Source of the DNA: Fructobacillus sp. CRL 2054
GTDB taxonomy: Bacteria > Bacillota > Bacilli > Lactobacillales > Lactobacillaceae
Assembly (NCBI RefSeq): GCF_028764065.1
Contig: NZ_JACOFN010000010.1
Coordinates: 1-60,970 of the forward strand
Direction of reading: 5' to 3'
DNA: 60,970 bases
The notes below the pieces were generated by a model, which was given only the letters and a program-made list of their open reading frames with translations, was not told where the DNA came from and did no database searches. The position numbers and the translations under genes were made by a program. Shown here one piece after another: positions 16,943-24,201 of this stretch. How positions within the stretch are numbered: the first letter of the stretch is position 1; each line of letters begins with the position of its first letter.

Positions 16943-16973
16943 AAAAAAACCGGCTATACATAGTCGGTTTTTT
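16943..16973. terminator. Terminator after ftsK
   Basis: A 12-bp stem with one wobble (AAAAACCGGCTA with TAGTCGGTTTTT) around an ACA-like loop. A and T runs on both flanks allow function in both directions. It starts just past the ftsK stop at 16980. Confidence 0.8.
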
Positions 16974-16979
16974 CGTTCT

Positions 16980-19382
16980 TTATTCACTTTTTTTCGAAAC
17001 GTTTACCTGACGGGGGCGTGCCCCATCAGCTGGCCCAATGTAACCAGCGTTTTCCAAATCATCAATCAAGCGAGCAGCTCGGTTATAACCAATTCGGAAG
17101 CGACGCTGTAGCAAAGACGTTGAGGCCTTCTGCTGATCAATGACGAATTCGAGTGCTTCGTCAAAGAGTTCATCATCTGATTGGCCAGAGACACCAGCAT
17201 CATCTTGTGCGATTTCTTCGTCAGTCACCGTCATCTTGTCGTCGTACGATGCCGACTGCTCATCCTTAACAAAGTCAACGATAGCAGTAACATCGGCATT
17301 CGAGATGAAGGCACCCTGCAAACGCTTATGTGGCTTACCCGGTGGTGCAAAAATCATATCACCACGACCAAGCAACTTTTCAGCTCCGTTCGTATCCAAG
17401 ATAGTACGGGAATCAATTCCAGAAGCGGTACGGAAGGCAATTCGTCCAGGAATGTTGGACTTAATCGTTCCGTTAATGACTTTAACGTCAGGACGCTGAG
17501 TAGCCAAAATCATGTGGATTCCAGCGGCACGGGCTTTGGCACCCAAACGGGCAATGGATACTTCAATTTCAGATCCAACGGTTGCCATCAAATCGGCAAA
17601 CTCATCCACGATGGCCACGATGTATGGCAGCTTGGTCATCAGAGCATTACCAGTTTCCTTGGCATGGGCATTGTTTTCTTCAACGGCTGCGTTGTACTCT
17701 CCAATGTTTCGCTTACCAAATTGAGCAAGCAAATCGTAGCGGTTCTCCATTTCTTCAACCAACTTGTTCAATGACTTAGCGGCCTTCTTAGGGTCAGACA
17801 CAACCGGTGTTAGCAAGTGTGGAATACCATTGTAGATTGACAATTCGACGACCTTTGGGTCAACCATCATCAACTTTACTTCAGATGGCTTAGCTTTCAA
17901 CAGCAACGAAACGATAATACCGTTCAAACCAACAGACTTACCAGATCCAGTAGAACCGGCAATCAATAAGTGGGGCATCGCTGCCAAATCAACGGAAACA
18001 ATGTTACCAGAAACATCTCGTCCCAACGGCACAGTCAGCAATGGCTGATGAACTGTATCGGACTGTTCAATCATATCACGGAAGCCAACAACCGCTTGGG
18101 TATCGTTTGGTACTTCAATTCCAACGTAAGGCTTACCAGGAATTGGCGCCTCGATACGTATTGATTTAGCCGCTAAGGCCAGGGCCAAATCATCAGCCAA
18201 GTTGGCAATCCGGTTAACCTTCACACCTTGTCCAGGTTTCAATTCGTATTGAGTGACCGTTGGACCCAAGGATACAGAAGAAACCGTTGCCTCAACTCCG
18301 AAGGACTGCAAAGTATCATGTACCAAACGTGACTTGGCATTCAAACTTTTCGCTTCCTTCGACTGGTCAGTCGCCTTCGTTTTCGTTAACAAAGTCGTTT
18401 GTGGTAGTTGATAGTCGTCATCATCAACTTCACCTTGGCCCATATTAAAATCAGTAGACTTATCTGCAGCCTTTGAATTTGGCAAGGAAGTGTCCGGCAA
18501 AACATGTTCGACACCCTTCGTGCCATCAATGATTGGTTCTTCTTCAGTTGAATGGGAGGCTGGCTTCTGCCAGTTAATCTTTGGTTCCTCAACTGGTTCT
18601 GACGTTTCTTCGGTCGCGGCTGGTTGCTGATTATTCGGAGCAAAGGGATCATCCGCTGTTCCCTTTGGTTCAGTCTTAGAACCACCGAAAGGATCATCCC
18701 CAAAGTCCGTTAAATCTTGACGATCTTTCTTCATCAGGAGTGCACGCTGGTCACGACGTTGCTCCTGTTTTTCCTTCATCTCAACGGCTTTTTCTTGAGC
18801 CTTCTTCACAGACTTTTGAGCCATATCCTTTGCAGGCAGCTTAAAGGTCACAATTAAACCGGCAAGGAAGAGCACAATGATAATAATTACCGTACCAACA
18901 TTTGATAGAAAGGCCGAAGTGAACTGGTAAAGCGCACCACCAATAATTCCAGAACCAACTGGCGTATGAGCGGATTGATTCGTAAACTCCTGGGCAATAA
19001 TTCGCGTTACCTGAGACATTGGTGAACCATCAGGCAAATCAGCCTCAGTATTAAACAGGAGTGCAGACAACAGGAGCGCACCCAAATAGAGCATCCCCGT
19101 CCCAGCGTAGACACGTCCAGGCAAGGCAAATCCCTTGTCCATGATCAAGTAGTAGCCAAGATAAAAAATCAAAACTGCTAAGGTTACTTGATAAAGGTTT
19201 CCAATAAAGAATCGAACAAGGTCAGCTAAGTACACACCAAAAAGGCCAATTTGAAAAATAGCAAAAATGGACAGAATGATAATGACCACGATGGAAATGA
19301 CCTGACTAGCTGCACCAGAACGGGTCATCTTCTTATTCGATTGTTTGCCCCTTTGGCTGTTTTTTCTAGCCTGCTTCGCCAT
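16980..19382 (-). CDS. ftsK: DNA translocase FtsK/SpoIIIE
   Basis: An 800-residue septal DNA pump that clears chromosome termini at division. The N-terminus has a basic segment and four or five membrane helices (about residues 25-180). A charged, Pro/Glu/Asp-rich linker spans about 190-345. The RecA-like motor includes Walker A GSTGSGKS (about 475) and Walker B IVDEFADL (about 595), and a C-terminal winged-helix gamma domain ends the protein (LLQRRFRIGYNRAARLIDDLE). I start at 19382 because GAGGAG lies 6 nt upstream; an in-frame codon 15 residues earlier has none. The promoter carries a palindrome between its -35 and -10. Confidence 0.96.
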   Translation of the reverse strand: MAKQARKNSQRGKQSNKKMTRSGAASQVISIVVIIILSIFAIFQIGLFGVYLADLVRFFIGNLYQVTLAVLIFYLGYYLIMDKGFALPGRVYAGTGMLYLGALLLSALLFNTEADLPDGSPMSQVTRIIAQEFTNQSAHTPVGSGIIGGALYQFTSAFLSNVGTVIIIIVLFLAGLIVTFKLPAKDMAQKSVKKAQEKAVEMKEKQEQRRDQRALLMKKDRQDLTDFGDDPFGGSKTEPKGTADDPFAPNNQQPAATEETSEPVEEPKINWQKPASHSTEEEPIIDGTKGVEHVLPDTSLPNSKAADKSTDFNMGQGEVDDDDYQLPQTTLLTKTKATDQSKEAKSLNAKSRLVHDTLQSFGVEATVSSVSLGPTVTQYELKPGQGVKVNRIANLADDLALALAAKSIRIEAPIPGKPYVGIEVPNDTQAVVGFRDMIEQSDTVHQPLLTVPLGRDVSGNIVSVDLAAMPHLLIAGSTGSGKSVGLNGIIVSLLLKAKPSEVKLMMVDPKVVELSIYNGIPHLLTPVVSDPKKAAKSLNKLVEEMENRYDLLAQFGKRNIGEYNAAVEENNAHAKETGNALMTKLPYIVAIVDEFADLMATVGSEIEVSIARLGAKARAAGIHMILATQRPDVKVINGTIKSNIPGRIAFRTASGIDSRTILDTNGAEKLLGRGDMIFAPPGKPHKRLQGAFISNADVTAIVDFVKDEQSASYDDKMTVTDEEIAQDDAGVSGQSDDELFDEALEFVIDQQKASTSLLQRRFRIGYNRAARLIDDLENAGYIGPADGARPRQVNVSKKSE

Positions 19383-19396
19383 TGAAAACTCCTCTT

Positions 19397-19427
19397 TTAA
19401 TACGAGTGAACTTACTCGTAAAGTCAA
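19397..19427 (-). promoter_or_regulatory. ftsK promoter with palindromic operator in the spacer
   Basis: On the minus strand TTGACT (-35) is followed about 19 nt later by TATTAA (-10). Between and partly over them lies a perfect 7-bp inverted repeat, TACGAGT (19401-19407) / ACTCGTA (19414-19420), separated by 6 nt. Such a position suits a repressor. It does not match the Gram-positive LexA box I know. Confidence 0.4.
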
Positions 19428-19512
19428 AATACTTACGCTTCCTATCTTAGCACAAGCAAAAAGATGGCTCTACATATTTATGGCTATCATAAAGCTTCCA
19501 AGGCTGGCATTC

Positions 19513-19701
19513 TTAGGTATCAGCAAGCATTCTTAATACCTGCTGGATATCTTTGTTTTCAATTAGTTCAGACAGCATTTCTTGCTTCATTTTTTTTCGC
19601 AACAATTTAAATTCAATACTATCTGGATCAAGCTGTCCTAATTTAGCAACCTCTGTACTAATTGAATCTTCATTTGAATAAAAAGGATTAATTCTCATCA
19701 T
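19513..19701 (-). CDS. Small protein overlapping the Fic gene (possible partner/antitoxin)
   Basis: A 62-residue charged, helical protein (KLLRKKMKQEMLSELIEN in the middle). Its ATGATG start lies within the last codons of the Fic gene, giving a 14-nt overlap and strong coupling. No DNA-binding or Phd-type motif is obvious to me, nor an anti-Fic S/TxxxE(G/N) helix. Its position makes it a candidate regulator or antitoxin of the Fic protein. That is inference from gene order only. Confidence 0.65.
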   Translation of the reverse strand: MMRINPFYSNEDSISTEVAKLGQLDPDSIEFKLLRKKMKQEMLSELIENKDIQQVLRMLADT

Positions 19702-20329
19702 CTTGTTCTCCGTATATTTTCAACGCCCTAGGGCTAATCCGAATATTCTTTACAATGTATTCTCGTAAATCGCTTTGACTAATTGCTTTCTCAGCTAATG
19801 CAATTGATAAATCGTATAGCTCTTGTACCCCTTTATAGTGTAAAGACATCAAATTTGATTCTAGTAACAAGAATCCTGATAACAAGGCCGTGCGTTTATT
19901 CCCATTATGAAAAAGCTGTTTAGTAGCTAGGGCAGTCCAAATATAAGCTGCTTTATCAATAATAGTTGGGTGATAATCTCTTCCAAACGTATACTGATTC
20001 ATCAAAGCAAGTACTTGCTCAAGACCTGCTAAATCTTTCAGACCATACATACTCTCTTTTATAAAAAGTGTTTCTGCCACTTCATTTAAAGTAACAATGT
20101 CAGAAACCGAAAATGAGTCAAGAGGTAAAACATTCAAATCAAAAATTTTTTCTTTTTGATCATTGCTAACAACTAATTGTCTAGCATGGGTTAATTGTTT
20201 GATACGTAATGTATCTGGTAGTGAATTTTCAATAATCATGCTTTGCTGCATGACCTCCATAAATTCACAAAATTGAGGTTCTGTATCATGGCTATAACTA
20301 ATTTGACCAACTGGTCTTTGTATTAACAT
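19688..20329 (-). CDS. Fic/Doc-family protein with a degenerate active-site motif
   Basis: A 213-residue protein with a Fic fold in its C-terminal two thirds (about residues 90-190). Fic enzymes transfer AMP or phosphate groups to target proteins through the motif HxFx(D/E)GNxR. Here the motif reads QLFHNGNKR (residues 138-146): the catalytic histidine is glutamine and the acidic metal ligand is asparagine, while GNKRTA is retained. The preceding PTIIDKAAYIWTALAT helix and the following LLLESN helix are typical of the fold. GGAGG precedes the ATG. The gene is AT-richer than its neighbours and stands alone with a 62-codon partner, which suggests acquisition as a toxin-antitoxin-like unit. Activity is doubtful. 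Confidence 0.8.
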   Translation of the reverse strand: MLIQRPVGQISYSHDTEPQFCEFMEVMQQSMIIENSLPDTLRIKQLTHARQLVVSNDQKEKIFDLNVLPLDSFSVSDIVTLNEVAETLFIKESMYGLKDLAGLEQVLALMNQYTFGRDYHPTIIDKAAYIWTALATKQLFHNGNKRTALLSGFLLLESNLMSLHYKGVQELYDLSIALAEKAISQSDLREYIVKNIRISPRALKIYGEQDDEN

Positions 20330-20462
20330 TTATAACCTCCAAAAAGTTCTCACCTTTCAGACAATTACCATTTCACTCTTCCCCTCATTTCATGCTGTCA
20401 GTATACCCGCAGTGGCCAAGACGATTCAACAGACCTTTGTATAACATCTCAGTTAATTTGAT

Positions 20463-20490
20463 AAAAAAAGGACCAACTAGGTCCTTTTTT
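20463..20490. terminator. Strong hairpin terminator left of tRNA-Glu
   Basis: AAAAAAAGGACC pairs with GGTCCTTTTTT around AACTA-type loop sequence. It has T runs on either strand. It lies about 100 nt beyond the first terminator of tRNA-Glu and about 130 nt upstream of the fic operon, so it also shields fic from read-through. Confidence 0.75.
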
Positions 20491-20587
20491 ACACTGCAGT
20501 GATTTTGCAGTTATTAATTCTAAAAATGTATTCAAAGCAATGCTTTTTTGATCGCTTGCAAACGTTCTATAGCAGTAAATGCAAACA

Positions 20588-20619
20588 AAAAAGCCGCAAG
20601 CAAATGCTTGCGACTTTTT
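20588..20619 (-). terminator. Terminator of tRNA-Glu
   Basis: A 13-bp stem (AAAGTCGCAAGCA with TGCTTGCGGCTTT, G-U wobble included) followed on the minus strand by a T run. It begins 3 nt beyond the tRNA 3' end. Confidence 0.85.
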
Positions 20620-20621
20620 AG

Positions 20622-20693
20622 TAGCCCGTGAGAGAATCGAACTCTCGATTCCGCCGTGAAAGGGCAGCGTCTTAGCCACTTGACCAACGGGCC
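20622..20693 (-). tRNA. tRNA-Glu (anticodon TTC)
   Basis: A 72-nt cloverleaf on the minus strand. Acceptor GGCCCGT pairs with ACGGGCT (first pair G-U), with discriminator A. The anticodon stem CTGCC/GGCGG encloses loop CTTTCAC with TTC at the anticodon. The T-arm GAGAG-TTCGATT-CTCTC is perfect. CCA is not encoded. An open frame across it is an artefact. Confidence 0.95.
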
Positions 20694-20789
20694 ATGGTCA
20701 GTTGTTACTTGATATCGCTATCAAACAACTATGTTAGTATAGCAAGGATATTTTACCTACGCAACCCTTTTTTAGAATTTTTTTCGAAT

Positions 20790-21308
20790 TTATTTCAACT
20801 TATCTTGTTCATAGGTGTGAGTCTTATCCAACTGAGCAAAGTCTTGCTGACGCAATGCCTCAAATAAGACGATAGCCACCGTGTTTGATAGGTTCAATGA
20901 ACGAATGTTTTTATCGTTTTGAGGAATACGGATGGCCTTCTCTGGGTTTTGGCGCATGAAAACTTCAGGCAAACCAGTGGTTTCCTTTCCAAAGAGGAAG
21001 TAGCTATCGCCATCCCCTGCCTTTTCACTGTAATCAGGATCTGTATAATCCTGATTAGCAAATTTCGAAACTAGGTATAGATGGTCATTTTCTCCCAAAG
21101 TTTCCAAGAAATCAGGCAATGAAGGATGGGTTTCCAAGTTCACGTGGTCCCAATAATCCAAACCAGCACGCTTAACGGCCTTATCTGAAATATCAAATCC
21201 CAATGGTTCAATCAAGTGCAAGACAGCGTTCGTTCCAGCCGCCGTTCGTGCAATGTTTCCAGTGTTAGCGGGCATCACTGGTTCAAATAATACGATATGG
21301 TTCGTCAT
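20790..21308 (-). CDS. trmL: tRNA (cytidine/uridine(34)-2'-O)-methyltransferase TrmL
   Basis: A 172-residue SPOUT methyltransferase that modifies the wobble ribose of tRNA-Leu. The N-terminus [26 protein letters not shown] is the family signature. The knotted SAM site is visible as [12 protein letters not shown] (about residues 98-109) and [27 protein letters not shown] (about 128-154). Length is typical. It is a single gene flanked by tRNA-Glu and the divergent lactonase. Confidence 0.94.
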   Translation of the reverse strand: MTNHIVLFEPVMPANTGNIARTAAGTNAVLHLIEPLGFDISDKAVKRAGLDYWDHVNLETHPSLPDFLETLGENDHLYLVSKFANQDYTDPDYSEKAGDGDSYFLFGKETTGLPEVFMRQNPEKAIRIPQNDKNIRSLNLSNTVAIVLFEALRQQDFAQLDKTHTYEQDKLK

Positions 21309-21394
21309 CTTTTTGTCCTTTTTTCATGTAATGAATTCACTCTATTCTAGCACAGGATTCAAGGCAGCCCCAGGTTGGCTCAACTTTTCCATGT

Positions 21395-21400
21395 TATAAT
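21395..21400 (+). promoter_or_regulatory. Extended -10 promoter of the lactonase gene
   Basis: TGTTATAAT contains a consensus TATAAT (21395-21400) with a TGn extension. No good -35 is seen at 17 nt, which is acceptable for extended -10 promoters. AAAGGAG and the ATG at 21440 follow within 40 nt. Confidence 0.6.
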
Positions 21401-21439
21401 AATAAAGATACAAGAAATAGCAAAGGAGTCTTTCTGAAC

Positions 21440-22471
21440 ATGACTGTTCACCACGTACTTTTTGGAACTTACACAAAGAAAACATCAAAGGGTGTCTATG
21501 AGGCAGCTTTTGACGAAGAAACAGGTCAATTGAGCGACGCCCAATTGGTATTCGAAGCAACCAACCCCACTTACCTTGCCCTTTCAAAGGCAAACAAGGC
21601 CTACATCGTCGACAAGCGCGGCGACCAAGGTGGTTTGGCTGTAGCCGATAACAACAAGCGCCCAATGGCAGAAATCGGCGCCAACATGTCTGAAGGTTCA
21701 ACACCTGCCTACATCGGTGTTGATGAAGATCGTCAATTGGTTTTCGCTGGCTACTACCACCGCGGTACAGTTGAATCATACAAAATTCAAGCGGACGGCA
21801 CTTTGGAATTAAAGGATACTTGGCAAAACGCTGGTTCAGGTCCTCGTCCAGAGCAAGCTTCATCACACGTTCACTTTGCCAACCTGACACCTGACAAGCG
21901 TTTGGTTGCCGTTGACCTTGGAACCGATGAAGTCGTAACTTTTGACGTTTCTGAAGATGGTAAGTTGAAAGAAATCGCCCGTTTTGAAACCATTACTGGT
22001 TTCGGGCCTCGCCACATCCGTTTCTCAAAGGATGGCGAATATGCATACCTTCTTGGTGAGTTGTCATCCCTTCTTTCAGTCTTAAAGTACAACGAAGAGG
22101 ATGGTTCATTTGAACACTTGATGACCGCCTCAACCATTCCAACGGACTGGAACGAGCACAACGGTGCCGCTGCTATCCGCGTCTCATCTGACGGTCGTTT
22201 CATCTACACATCAAACCGTGGACACGACTCAGTTGCGGTCTTCAAGGTTTCAAACCTTGGTGCCGAAATCGAATTGATTCAAAACATCTCAGTGGAAGGT
22301 TCATTCCCACGCGACATGAACTTCGATCCTGAAGAAAAGCACTTGATTGTTGCCAATCAAAACACCGATAACGTTTCCGTCTTCGCACGTGATGAAGAAA
22401 CCGGCGAATTGTCATTGGTACAAAAAGACTTTGCTATTCCTGAAGGCGTTCGCGTCACATTTGAAGATTAA
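21440..22471 (+). CDS. pgl: 6-phosphogluconolactonase (beta-propeller lactonase family)
   Basis: A 343-residue protein of the YbhE-type seven-bladed propeller family, not the NagB-like DevB type. Repeated blade motifs include SSHVHFANLTPDKRLVAVDLGTD, GPRHIRFSKDGEYAYLLGE, AAIRVSSDGRFIYTSNRGHDSVAVF and FPRDMNFDPEEKHLIVANQNTDNVSVF. The reaction, 6-phosphogluconolactone to 6-phosphogluconate, serves the phosphoketolase pathway of heterofermentative LAB. It has its own extended -10 promoter and terminator. Confidence 0.9.
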   Translation: MTVHHVLFGTYTKKTSKGVYEAAFDEETGQLSDAQLVFEATNPTYLALSKANKAYIVDKRGDQGGLAVADNNKRPMAEIGANMSEGSTPAYIGVDEDRQLVFAGYYHRGTVESYKIQADGTLELKDTWQNAGSGPRPEQASSHVHFANLTPDKRLVAVDLGTDEVVTFDVSEDGKLKEIARFETITGFGPRHIRFSKDGEYAYLLGELSSLLSVLKYNEEDGSFEHLMTASTIPTDWNEHNGAAAIRVSSDGRFIYTSNRGHDSVAVFKVSNLGAEIELIQNISVEGSFPRDMNFDPEEKHLIVANQNTDNVSVFARDEETGELSLVQKDFAIPEGVRVTFED

Positions 22472-22481
22472 TATTAAAGGA

Positions 22482-22509
22482 GTTGCTCTTAATCGGGCAG
22501 CTTTTTTTA
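22482..22509 (+). terminator. Terminator of pgl
   Basis: GTTGCTC pairs with GGGCAGC (two wobbles) around TTAATC, followed by seven Ts. It lies 11 nt past the pgl stop. Confidence 0.65.
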
Positions 22510-22513
22510 TACA

Positions 22514-22555
22514 CAAAAAGAGCCTCGAATCACCTGATTCGAAGCTCTTTTATTT
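22514..22555. terminator. Bidirectional terminator between pgl and the ABC transporter gene
   Basis: AAAAGAGC and TCGAATCA pair with TGATTCGA and GCTCTTTT around CC, giving a 16-bp stem with a C-A mismatch, with A/T tracts on both flanks. It serves the convergent minus-strand gene ending at 22568. Confidence 0.85.
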
Positions 22556-22567
22556 CAATAACAATTA

Positions 22568-24043
22568 TTAACGGTTCATCCGCTTTTCAACAACACCCAA
22601 CATACGTGAGATTGAGAAAGTCAAAACGAAGTAAATCATAGATGTGATCATCAATGGAATAAATGGTTCGAACGAAGCCCCCTGAACAACAGAGGTTTCA
22701 AACATCAATTCTCCAACACCAATAACGGAAATAACAGAACCTTCCTTGATGACCGAAACGAATTCATTACCAAGAGCTGGCAAGATTGTTCGCACAGCCT
22801 GAGGCAAGATAACCAGGCGCATGGCCTTGTTCTTTGTCAACCCAAGTGAACGAGCAGCTTCCATCTGTCCATCATTAACGGATGCAATACCTGAACGAAT
22901 AATTTCGGCAACATAGGCCGCTGAATTCAATCCCATCGCCAATGCCCCGGAGGCAAAGGCCGAAAGGTTCAATCCCAGGATTTGAGCACCGAAGAAGACC
23001 ATGAAGGCCTGAACCAGCAATGGTGTTCCTCGAATATACTCAACGTAGATATTTCCAATGGCTTTCAAGAAAAAGTTTGATGACAACTTCAACAAAGCAA
23101 AGAGTGTACCAAGTGTCGTTCCAATCAACACGGCAACAACTGCCAAAGCCAAGGTAATACCAGTTCCAGAAAGGAAGTAGTGACCGTACTTATCCCAGTA
23201 GGACTTGTTTTCACCGGCAAACATTTCCTTGTTGGCTTGCTTCTTCCAGTTGTTAAAGGTTCCGTCAGTCGTCACCTTATCGATAACAGAGTTAACCTTA
23301 GCAACCAATGCGGGTGAATTCTTTGGAACGGCAACGGCAGAAGCACCAGTTGCATCAGCTGAAAATCCTGGATTGACAACAGCTAAGTTCTTGTTCTGCT
23401 GAACATAGGCTTCAGAGATTGTCTTTTCGGCAACAACACCGGCAATCATCCCCTGCGTCAACTGTGAAATCAAGTTTGGATACTTCTGCAAAGAAACAAC
23501 CGAGGCACCTTCAATGCTCTTAGCCTGTTCTTCTTGAATGGTTTGCGTCTGTGCCCCAACCTTTTGACCAGAGAAGTCCGCCAAAGTCTTGTACTTTGAT
23601 TCGTTCTTCTTCAAGACCAACATCGTTTGAGGTGCCTTCAAGTAGACCTTTGAAAAGTCAACCTGGCTCTTACGCTCTGGCGTAGCTGAGAATCCCGAAA
23701 CAACCATGTCGATTTTTCCAGTCTTCAAAGCACCAAGTAGAGCATCAAAGCCCATGTCCTTGACTTCAAGCTTCACGCCCAACTTCTTAGCGATGGCCTC
23801 AGAAAGTGATACGTCGAAACCAACGATCTTGTCTTTTCCATTCTTTTGAGTATGGAATTCGTAGGGTGCGTAATCGGCTGATAAACCGACAACCAGGGTC
23901 CCCTTCTTTTGAATTTTTTCTAAAGTTGGATCAGTCTCAGCAGCTGAAGTTTTCATCGCTGCTAATGGTGCCATCACCATGCTCAAGACTAGTGTTAGAA
24001 CAAAAAGAAGTCCCCAACATTTTTTATATTGCTTTTTTGCCAT
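22568..24043 (-). CDS. Fused amino-acid ABC transporter substrate-binding protein/permease (GlnPH type)
   Basis: A 491-residue protein. The order is signal peptide (1 to about 36), an extracytoplasmic periplasmic-binding domain of the polar amino acid family (about 45-275, with GTLVVGLSADYAPYEF and GFDVSLSEAIAKKLG), then a permease domain of about five membrane segments with the EAA-type loop EAARSLGLTKNKAMRLVILPQA. It likely imports glutamine, glutamate or another polar amino acid, with the receptor tethered to the channel as in lactococcal GlnP. The start at 24043 has AAAGGA upstream; a start 29 codons earlier is less likely. No ATPase gene (GlnQ) is adjacent, so the partner must be encoded elsewhere. 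Confidence 0.9.
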   Translation of the reverse strand: MAKKQYKKCWGLLFVLTLVLSMVMAPLAAMKTSAAETDPTLEKIQKKGTLVVGLSADYAPYEFHTQKNGKDKIVGFDVSLSEAIAKKLGVKLEVKDMGFDALLGALKTGKIDMVVSGFSATPERKSQVDFSKVYLKAPQTMLVLKKNESKYKTLADFSGQKVGAQTQTIQEEQAKSIEGASVVSLQKYPNLISQLTQGMIAGVVAEKTISEAYVQQNKNLAVVNPGFSADATGASAVAVPKNSPALVAKVNSVIDKVTTDGTFNNWKKQANKEMFAGENKSYWDKYGHYFLSGTGITLALAVVAVLIGTTLGTLFALLKLSSNFFLKAIGNIYVEYIRGTPLLVQAFMVFFGAQILGLNLSAFASGALAMGLNSAAYVAEIIRSGIASVNDGQMEAARSLGLTKNKAMRLVILPQAVRTILPALGNEFVSVIKEGSVISVIGVGELMFETSVVQGASFEPFIPLMITSMIYFVLTFSISRMLGVVEKRMNR

Positions 24044-24152
24044 GTCATATCCTTTAATTTGTGGATTTTTACCTTTGTTATTATACAAAAAATTGGCTTC
24101 TTTGTCTGCCCTAAGATAGTAAGTACTCACACATTGCTCAACCCATCCTTCA

Positions 24153-24190
24153 ACAAAAAAAGCAGGGAAAGATTTTCCCTGCTCGATTTT
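24153..24190 (-). terminator. Terminator of the giant repeat-protein gene
   Basis: An 11-bp stem (AGCAGGGAAA with TTTCCCTGCT) followed on the minus strand by seven Ts. It starts about 12 nt beyond the stop at 24202. Confidence 0.85.
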
Positions 24191-24201
24191 ATATCAAAAT
24201 C

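Noticed and set aside
20449-20679. Open frame of 76 codons on the minus strand starting MAKTLPFHGG
   Set aside because: It is a read-through of tRNA-Glu and its terminator; the sequence IESSILSRATK is the usual artefact of translated tRNA.
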